NCBI GenBank assembly: GCA_900765115.1
Contig: CAAFQK010000001.1
Span: forward strand, 1 to 6,594
Direction of reading: 5' to 3'
Length of the DNA: 6,594 bases
DNA from: an uncultured Collinsella sp.
Lineage (GTDB): Bacteria > Actinomycetota > Coriobacteriia > Coriobacteriales > Coriobacteriaceae
The position numbers and the translations under genes were made by a program. Positions 1 through 4,938 of this stretch are shown piece by piece. Positions within the stretch are counted from its first letter, which is position 1, and every line of letters begins with the position of its first letter. The notes under the pieces were generated by a model. That model made no database searches, was not told the DNA's origin, and worked only from the letters and a program-made list of their open reading frames with translations.

Positions 1-170
1 AGATTTAGATTATCGATTCGGGTGTCTTCTGTTTATCTCGATCTGTAACAGGTGGACCCTTATTTGCCGAGTAGTTGTTACAGATTTAGACAAACGGGCG
101 CTGCCGATCATTTCATCTCGATCTGTAACATCTGGACCCAAAAACGGCTGCTAGATGTTACAGATCGAGA
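1..170. repeat. Tandem array of 55-bp palindromic elements
   Basis: Two complete elements lie at 36-90 and 116-170. Both are 55 bp long and their starts are exactly 80 bp apart. The second has perfect 18-bp arms (116-133 TCTCGATCTGTAACATCT, 153-170 its reverse complement) around a 19-nt loop. The first has 15-bp arms (36-50 and 76-90) with one mismatch and one G-T pair, around a 25-nt loop. The two align without gaps and share TGGACCC on the left of the loop and TAG on the right. Bases 1-9 (AGATTTAGA) equal the last nine bases of the first element, so a third copy probably ends at position 9; its gap to the next element (26 bp) nearly equals the 25 bp between the complete copies. The linkers are unrelated to each other. 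It could be a dispersed intergenic palindrome family, an array of operators or a structured RNA; the sequence does not decide. The function is unknown to me. Confidence 0.85.
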
Positions 171-234
171 CGGTTGGTCGTCGGGGATGCAGTGGGTCGG
201 CGTCTCAGTACCCTATCCCTCAATCACTCAGAAA

Positions 235-270
235 ATCTTATATATAGAGACTTAGATTTGTGTATAAGAT
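235..270 (+). promoter_or_regulatory. Inverted repeat with -10-like hexamer upstream of clpB
   Basis: ATCTTATA (235-242) and TATAAGAT (263-270) form a perfect 8-bp inverted repeat separated by 20 bp. The right arm contains TATAAG (263-268), a fair -10 hexamer that would start transcription near 275 and give a leader of roughly 75 nt. I see no good -35 hexamer at the usual distance, so the promoter is tentative. A repressor or activator dimer binding the repeat would overlap the -10 element, which would suit a regulated heat-shock gene, but this is inference. Confidence 0.35.
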
Positions 271-309
271 CGCGCAAAGCTGGCAACAATACTTCTCGAA
301 CAACGTGAA

Positions 310-343
310 GCCGCCCCGTAGGGCGGCCACCCCAAGAGAGGTG
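310..343 (+). promoter_or_regulatory. Structured clpB leader: GC hairpin plus SD-covering hairpin
   Basis: GCCGCCC (310-316) pairs with GGGCGGC (321-327) around a CGTA loop, a stable 7-bp hairpin with no T-run after it, so it is not a terminator. Directly abutting it, CACC (328-331) can pair with GGTG (340-343) around an 8-nt loop. GGTG is the core of the Shine-Dalgarno sequence GAGAGGTG (336-343), which sits 5 nt before the ATG at 349. A weak hairpin stacked on a strong one and covering the ribosome site resembles RNA thermometers in heat-shock leaders. The pairing is seen in the sequence; the function is inferred. Confidence 0.4.
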
Positions 344-348
344 ATTCC

Positions 349-2976
349 ATGAGAATCGATAAGCTAGCAATGACGTCGCGCGAGGCGCTGCAGACCGCCA
401 TGAGCACGGCTGCCGACGCGCAGGCCGGCGCGGTGGAGCCCGTTCACCTGCTGTCCGCCCTGCTTGGTGCCGGTGAGCGCAATATCTCCGTAATCATCGA
501 GCGCATCGGCGCCGACCCGGCCCAGCTCGCACGCTCCACACAAGATGCCATCGACCACGCGCCCAAGGTTTCGGGCGAGGGCCAGCAGATTGGCCTGTCC
601 AATGAGCTTGTTCGCGTCATCGAGAAGGCCGAGAAGAAGGCCACCAAGATGGGCGACAGCTTTGTGGTGACCGAGCATTTGCTGATGGCGCTTGCCGAGG
701 ACAAGGGCGAGGCTGGTCGTGTACTGCGCGACGCCGGCGTCACCAAGGAGCGCATCGAGCAGGTCTACGAGGAGCTGCGCGGCGATGACCGCGTGACGTC
801 TGCCGAGGACAAGACTCAGTTTGAGGCGTTGGAGCAGTACGGTCGCAACATCTGCGATCTGGCCCGCGCCGGCAAGCTCGACCCGGTCATCGGCCGTACC
901 GACGAGATCCGTCGTACCATCCAGGTCCTGTCCCGCCGCACCAAGAACAACCCCGTGCTCATCGGCGAACCGGGCGTCGGCAAGACGGCCATCGTCGAGG
1001 GTATCGCCCAGCGTATCGTGGCCGGCGACGTGCCGAGCACCCTGCGCGACCGCGACCTCATCGAGCTCGACATGAGCGCGCTGGTCGCCGGCGCCAAGTA
1101 CCGCGGCGAGTTCGAGGACCGCTTGAAGGCCGTGCTCAAGGAAGTACAAAAATCCGAGGGTAAGGTTATCCTGTTCATCGATGAGCTCCACACCATCGTG
1201 GGCGCGGGTGCCACCGAGGGCTCCATGGATGCCGGCAACATCCTGAAGCCTGCACTCGCCCGTGGCGACTTGCACGCAATCGGCGCGACTACGCTCGACG
1301 AGTACCGCAAGTACATCGAGAAGGACGCGGCGCTCGCCCGTCGTTTCCAGACCGTTATGGTGAGCGAGCCTACCGTCGAGGACACCATCTCCATCCTGCG
1401 TGGCCTCAAGGAGAAGTACGAGATCTTCCACGGCGTGCACATCACCGATGGCGCGCTCGTGGCGGCCGCCGACCTCTCCGATCGCTACATCGCCGACCGC
1501 TTCCTGCCCGACAAGGCCATCGATTTGGTCGATGAGGCGGCAAGCCGCCTGCGCATGGAACTCGACAGCATGCCGGTCGAGATCGACGCCACCACGCGTC
1601 AGCTCACTCAGCTGCAGATCGAGGAACAGGCGCTCATGAAAGAGACCGATGACGCCTCCAAGGAGCGTCTGGAGGCCCTGCGCCAGGAGATTGCCGAGGT
1701 CCAGGAAAAACTCAACGTGCAAAAGGCCGGCTGGCTCAACCAGAAGAACGCCATTGACCACGTGCAGGAGCTTAAGAGCCAGCTTGACGAGGCCAAGAGC
1801 GAAGAGGAGCGCGCGACGCGTAACGGCGACCTGGGCCGTGCGTCCGAGCTGCGCTATTCTGTGATCCCGGGTCTGCAGCAACAGATTCAGGATTCCGAGG
1901 CTGCGCTCGAGGCACAAAAGCAGCAGGACGGCGAGGGCCTCAACGAACAGGTGACCTCCGATGAGATCGCCGAGGTCGTGAGTGCCTGGACCGGCGTGCC
2001 CGTGTCCAAGATGATGCAGGGCGAGCTCGACAAGTTGAAGGGCTTGGAGGGTGAGCTGCATAAGCGCGTCATCGGCCAGGACGAGGCCGTCTCCGCCGTC
2101 GCCGCAGCCGTGCGCCGCAGCCGTGCGGGCCTCTCCGATCCGGACAAGCCCATTGGCAGCTTCTTCTTCCTGGGCCCCACCGGCGTGGGTAAGACCGAGC
2201 TCGCCAAGGCTCTAGCCGAGTGCCTGTTCGATGACGAGCGCGCACTCGTGCGTATCGACATGTCCGAGTACATGGAGAAGTTCAGCGTCCAGCGTCTGAT
2301 CGGTGCGCCCCCGGGATACGTGGGATACGACGAGGGCGGCCAGCTCACCGAGGCCGTGCGCCGTCGTCCGTATTCCGTGATCTTGCTCGACGAGATGGAG
2401 AAGGCTCACCCGGATGTCTTCAACGTGCTGCTGCAGGTGCTTGACGACGGCCGTCTGACCGACGGTCAGGGTCGCCAGGTATCCTTCAAGAACACGATCA
2501 TCATCATGACGTCTAACGTGGGCTCCAAGGCTATCGCTGAGCTTTCTGGCAAGGACGAGGAGGAGATGCGCCATCAGGTCGACGCGGCCATGGCTCAGAC
2601 CTTCCGCCCCGAGTTCCTCAACCGTATCGATGATATCGTGGTGTTCCATCCGCTTGGCATGGCGCAGATCGAGAAGATCGTCGACATTCAGCTCGCCGAC
2701 GTCCGCGCGCGTCTGGCCAAGGAACGCATGACGCTTGCCATCACCCCGGCGGCCAAGCAGCTGCTCGCCGTGGGCGGCTTGGACCCGGTCTTTGGTGCCC
2801 GTCCGCTCAAGCGTCTGGTGCAGCGTGAGGTTGTCGATGTCATCGCAGCGGCCATCATCGACGGCACGGTGCGCGAGGGCGATCAGGTGACGGTCGATGT
2901 CGACAAGGACGGCGGCTTTACCGTCGTGTGCGATAACACGCCGGCGGCCACCTACGAGGTTCCCGACGCCGAGTAG
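349..2976 (+). CDS. clpB: ClpB, ATP-dependent protein disaggregase (Hsp100)
   Basis: This cytoplasmic hexameric AAA+ chaperone pulls polypeptides out of aggregates by threading them through its pore, in cooperation with DnaK/DnaJ/GrpE. At 875 residues it is full length. The N-terminal Clp_N domain spans about 1-145. The first ATPase module has Walker A GEPGVGKT (206-213), pore loop KYRG with Tyr251, Walker B ILFIDE (274-279) and arginine fingers R331/R332. A long coiled-coil middle domain (about 400-530) separates ClpB from ClpC and ClpA. The second module has Walker A GPTGVGKT (609-616), pore loop GYVGY (656-660), Walker B VILLDE (677-682) and the sensor-2 motif GARPLKR (816-822). No key residue is missing. 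The start MRIDKL matches the usual ClpB N-terminus and follows a good ribosome site at 336-343. Third codon positions are strongly G/C, as in a well-expressed native gene. It appears monocistronic: a terminator follows 44 bp after the stop. Confidence 0.98.
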   Translation: MRIDKLAMTSREALQTAMSTAADAQAGAVEPVHLLSALLGAGERNISVIIERIGADPAQLARSTQDAIDHAPKVSGEGQQIGLSNELVRVIEKAEKKATKMGDSFVVTEHLLMALAEDKGEAGRVLRDAGVTKERIEQVYEELRGDDRVTSAEDKTQFEALEQYGRNICDLARAGKLDPVIGRTDEIRRTIQVLSRRTKNNPVLIGEPGVGKTAIVEGIAQRIVAGDVPSTLRDRDLIELDMSALVAGAKYRGEFEDRLKAVLKEVQKSEGKVILFIDELHTIVGAGATEGSMDAGNILKPALARGDLHAIGATTLDEYRKYIEKDAALARRFQTVMVSEPTVEDTISILRGLKEKYEIFHGVHITDGALVAAADLSDRYIADRFLPDKAIDLVDEAASRLRMELDSMPVEIDATTRQLTQLQIEEQALMKETDDASKERLEALRQEIAEVQEKLNVQKAGWLNQKNAIDHVQELKSQLDEAKSEEERATRNGDLGRASELRYSVIPGLQQQIQDSEAALEAQKQQDGEGLNEQVTSDEIAEVVSAWTGVPVSKMMQGELDKLKGLEGELHKRVIGQDEAVSAVAAAVRRSRAGLSDPDKPIGSFFFLGPTGVGKTELAKALAECLFDDERALVRIDMSEYMEKFSVQRLIGAPPGYVGYDEGGQLTEAVRRRPYSVILLDEMEKAHPDVFNVLLQVLDDGRLTDGQGRQVSFKNTIIIMTSNVGSKAIAELSGKDEEEMRHQVDAAMAQTFRPEFLNRIDDIVVFHPLGMAQIEKIVDIQLADVRARLAKERMTLAITPAAKQLLAVGGLDPVFGARPLKRLVQREVVDVIAAAIIDGTVREGDQVTVDVDKDGGFTVVCDNTPAATYEVPDAE

Positions 2977-3020
2977 ATTTTGGGCAATGCCTTAAAATCT
3001 GCCAGTCGTCTCTAAACGCC

Positions 3021-3057
3021 AAGGGCGGCGGATCCAATTGGGTCCGCCGCCCTTTTT
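3021..3057 (+). terminator. Rho-independent terminator of clpB
   Basis: Bases 3021-3035 pair with 3040-3054 (core AGGGCGGCGGA against TCCGCCGCCCT, with one G-T pair nearer the loop) around the tetraloop AATT. The run TTTTT at 3053-3057 follows at once. The very GC-rich 15-bp stem plus T-run is a textbook intrinsic terminator. It ends the clpB transcript and separates it from the small gene downstream. Confidence 0.95.
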
Positions 3058-3109
3058 CGTGCGACAATCGATGATGTCGAACGTGAGTACATGGCAAGGA
3101 GCTATGCAG

Positions 3110-3304
3110 ATGAAAGACGAGAACAAGACGAACGCACCGGCGGCTGAGATAGCGTCCGCCGCACCAAAGCCCGCGCCGAAACCGGCACCCAAGCCGCGCG
3201 ACCCCTACATCCGTGCCGAGAACGAGGACGATGACGGCTACGATCCCTACAGCGACCGACGCCCCGAGCGCGAGCCCCTCTTCGAAGCCGACCCCTGGCG
3301 TTAA
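3110..3304 (+). CDS. Small proline-rich acidic protein of unknown function
   Basis: A 64-residue protein that I do not recognise. It opens with a polar stretch (MKDENKTNAP), has an Ala/Pro/Lys segment with three KPAP/KPAPKP-like repeats at about residues 20-30, then an acidic Tyr-rich tail (ENEDDDGYDPYSD) ending in EADPWR. It has no signal peptide, membrane segment or cysteine, and is probably a disordered cytoplasmic protein. Third codon positions are almost all G or C, which supports a real gene. I chose the ATG at 3110 because AAGGAG at 3096-3101 lies 8 nt before it; the in-frame ATG at 3104 is only 2 nt from that site, and those at 3071 and 3074 have no ribosome site. It lies between the clpB terminator and another terminator-like element, so it is probably transcribed alone, although I see no convincing promoter in the 52 bp before it. 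Low-level readthrough from clpB is an alternative. Confidence 0.7.
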   Translation: MKDENKTNAPAAEIASAAPKPAPKPAPKPRDPYIRAENEDDDGYDPYSDRRPEREPLFEADPWR

Positions 3305-3339
3305 GTAGCTCATTTGGGACGGGGCTTTTTTAGCTACTT
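3303..3339 (+). terminator. Probable terminator after the small gene, within an inverted repeat
   Basis: AGCTC (3307-3311) can pair with GGGCT (3322-3326, one G-T pair) directly before a run of six T (3326-3331). This is a weak but plausible intrinsic terminator that starts just after the stop codon. The same bases sit inside a larger perfect inverted repeat, AAGTAGCT (3303-3310) with AGCTACTT (3332-3339), which encloses the T-run. The two foldings compete because both use 3307-3310. Confidence 0.5.
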
Positions 3340-3367
3340 TGTTTTCGGCTAGAGGCGTTCATGCCTG

Positions 3368-3403
3368 CCCCCCTCGGCCGCTCGATATCCTCCGGGAGGG
3401 GCC
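3368..3403. other. GC-rich imperfect hairpin in the intergenic region
   Basis: CCCCTC (3370-3375) pairs with GAGGGG (3396-3401). After a 2-nt bulge the stem continues with CCG (3378-3380) and CGG (3393-3395). No T-run follows on either strand, so it is not an ordinary terminator. It sits between the small gene and the ATPase promoter, and I cannot assign a role. Confidence 0.35.
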
Positions 3404-3428
3404 ACTAATAGAAAACTTGCTTATCCAT

Positions 3429-3512
3429 TAATCAAGATACGCATAATCTTGCTCTCCTGCTAATCAAGAATCGTTATAATCTTGATTAGCAGGAGAGCAA
3501 GATTGGAGAATT
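3429..3512 (+). promoter_or_regulatory. ATPase promoter inside a perfect 25-bp inverted repeat
   Basis: Bases 3445-3469 and 3480-3504 are perfect reverse complements (25 bp each), separated by the 10-nt spacer ATCGTTATAA. A consensus -10 hexamer, TATAAT (3475-3480), spans the spacer and the first base of the right arm, and would start transcription near 3487. I see no good -35. CAAGA or its complement TCTTG occurs five times between 3433 and 3502, and a TAATCAAGA-N6/7-TAATCTTG unit occurs twice, at 3429-3451 and 3461-3484. The ribosome site GGAG (3505-3508) lies just past the right arm, 4 nt before the ATG. The layout suggests an operator that represses its own promoter, possibly autoregulatory; this is inference. 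Confidence 0.6.
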
Positions 3513-4865
3513 ATGGCATTCAACGACTTGGTGGCTCAAAAAATAAAGGACTTTGAGCAACAGGGGATTTCGCAGGTCTTTGAGCGCGACCTTGATCTGG
3601 GCAACCCGCAGGAGCCAAAGCGCGACAACATCGTAAATGTGATTGTGGGGGCCCGCCGTTGTGGAAAGACGTATCGCCTGTATCAGGAGATGCGGCGGCT
3701 TCAGAGCCGGGGCGTCGAGCTTGACCGGATGCTTTACTTCAATTTTGAGGATGAGCGCTTGCGCCCGTATGAGCCATCGCTGCTGGCGGACGTGCTCGAC
3801 ACGTTCTATGCGCTGTATCCTGTTGCTCGAACCGAGGGCGCTTACATTTTCTTTGACGAGATCCAGGAAATTCCCGAATGGGGTGCGTTTCTGCGGCGTG
3901 TAGTCGATACGGAGAAAGCGACCGTCTATGTGACGGGATCTTCTTCTAAGATGCTGTCCTCAGAACTTAAGAGCGAGTTCAGGGGTCGTTCTCTTGTGCG
4001 AGAGCTTTTTCCGTTGAGTTTTTCGGAATACGTTCGATATAAGACGGGGAGCGTTCCCGAGTCAGATGCGACCTTTTCCCCGAGCGATGCAGCGCTGCTT
4101 CGGCATCATCTGATCGGGTATCTTGAACAAGGGGGATTCATCGCGACACTTGAGCAGACGCCTGCAGATGCGATTCAGCTGCTACAGGAATATGCTTCGC
4201 GAACGGTCGCCATGGACGTCGTTGAACGTTACGACGTCAAGAACCCTCGCCTGGCATCGCTGTTCTTGACGCGGTGTATGGCATCTTCGGGACGAGAGCT
4301 GTCAGTGAACAAAGTGTACAACGAGTTCAAGAGCAGACAGATACCCGTCAGTCGTAATTCGCTCAGCGATTTACTTGAGTATTATGAGGACGCCTACCTG
4401 TTATTTTCTGTGCCGGAGTTCACGCGTTCACTGGCAAATAACATGCGGTCTGCGTCTAAGGTCTACGCTGTCGACCCTGCGATGTTTGGAGCATTCTCTC
4501 CCGCATCGGCATTGGACCAGGGCCAGAGGCTCGAGACCGCAGTGTTCAATGCGCTAAGAAGAAGGACTCCCGCGGTGAGGACCGGCTCGGTCTGCCGCCT
4601 GCTAATCAAAGAGAAGAGCAAAAGCCATGAGGTGGACTTTGTGGCTGGGGACGCGCTTCTCATGCGGGCTTATAGCCTGATTCAGGTGAGTGCGGATATG
4701 GCAAGTGAGAAAACGCGCGAGCGCGAAATTGCCGCGCTTGATGCCTCGATGGCCCAGTTCGATCTTGGCGAGTCGGCAATCGTTACCATGGATGAACAGA
4801 CCGATATTCCATGCGAGCACGGTGTGGTCCACGTTATGCCCGCATGGAAGTGGCTCCTTGCCTAA
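3513..4865 (+). CDS. AAA_14/DUF4143-type ATPase
   Basis: A 450-residue soluble protein of the family annotated as ATP-binding protein with AAA_14 and DUF4143 domains. Seen in the sequence: Walker A GARRCGKT (46-53), Walker B YIFFDEIQ (111-118), a sensor-like VTGSSS (140-145), and the family's ELKSEFRGRS...ELFPLSFSEY stretch (151-173). The C-terminal half (about 225-400) fits DUF4143, with E341 and the HEVDFV segment (372-377, E373 and D375) followed by IQVS (390-393), which resembles a PD-(D/E)XK nuclease core. Family knowledge: these proteins are widespread and patchily distributed, and their biological role is not established; nuclease activity is not shown here. Codon use is more mixed and richer in A/T third positions than in clpB, which hints at horizontal acquisition. 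It has no partner gene on its strand. The start at 3513 follows GGAG and the operator-like repeat. Confidence 0.9.
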   Translation: MAFNDLVAQKIKDFEQQGISQVFERDLDLGNPQEPKRDNIVNVIVGARRCGKTYRLYQEMRRLQSRGVELDRMLYFNFEDERLRPYEPSLLADVLDTFYALYPVARTEGAYIFFDEIQEIPEWGAFLRRVVDTEKATVYVTGSSSKMLSSELKSEFRGRSLVRELFPLSFSEYVRYKTGSVPESDATFSPSDAALLRHHLIGYLEQGGFIATLEQTPADAIQLLQEYASRTVAMDVVERYDVKNPRLASLFLTRCMASSGRELSVNKVYNEFKSRQIPVSRNSLSDLLEYYEDAYLLFSVPEFTRSLANNMRSASKVYAVDPAMFGAFSPASALDQGQRLETAVFNALRRRTPAVRTGSVCRLLIKEKSKSHEVDFVAGDALLMRAYSLIQVSADMASEKTREREIAALDASMAQFDLGESAIVTMDEQTDIPCEHGVVHVMPAWKWLLA

Positions 4866-4938
4866 TCATCTATGGACCTGTTGGGTCAGGACCTCCTGGC
4901 TCCTTCATCACGGTTGGGGAGCACCTTGCTGCGCCAGG
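4866..4938. other. Short gap between convergent genes
   Basis: The ATPase and the membrane protein gene converge here with 73 bp between their stops. GCTCC (4899-4903) can pair with GGAGC (4918-4922), extended by two T-G pairs. Neither strand has a T-run after it, so I cannot call a normal bidirectional terminator. Confidence 0.4.

Larger units (their letters stand above)
171..348 (+). other. Non-coding leader and promoter region of clpB
   Basis: Together with the array to its left this makes a 348-bp stretch without a gene. Positions 171-234 show nothing I can name. Positions 235-270 hold an inverted repeat with a -10-like hexamer, and 310-343 hold the leader hairpins and ribosome binding site described separately. 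I looked for the two heat-shock operators common upstream of chaperone genes, the HspR box (CTTGAGT-N7-ACTCAAG) and CIRCE (TTAGCACTC-N9-GAGTGCTAA), and found neither. Confidence 0.7.

Noticed and set aside
1..170. CRISPR array
   Set aside because: The repeats are 55 bp, differ at many positions and have 18-bp arms. Linkers of 25-26 bp and no visible cas gene do not fit.
52..255. A 67-codon open frame in the repeat array
   Set aside because: It runs through the palindromes and their linkers, starts inside the first element's loop, lacks a ribosome site and has no coding bias.
364..2061. A 565-codon open frame on the minus strand opposite clpB
   Set aside because: It is an antisense shadow of clpB produced by its strong G/C third-position bias. 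It is Leu/His/Gly-rich, resembles no family and has no ribosome site, while clpB on the plus strand is unmistakable.
349..2976. ClpC or ClpA instead of ClpB
   Set aside because: The roughly 130-residue coiled-coil middle domain and the MRIDKL start are ClpB features, and I see no ClpP-docking tripeptide loop.
3038..3109. Longer N-terminal versions of the small protein, starting at TTG 3038 or ATG 3071, 3074 or 3104
   Set aside because: The TTG start lies inside the clpB terminator, ATG 3071 and 3074 have no ribosome site, and ATG 3104 is only 2 nt from AAGGAG. ATG 3110 has the proper 8-nt spacing.
3445..3504. Invertible promoter (phase-variation switch)
   Set aside because: The arms are separated by only 10 nt, too short for a recombinase to invert, and the spacer would gain no useful orientation change.
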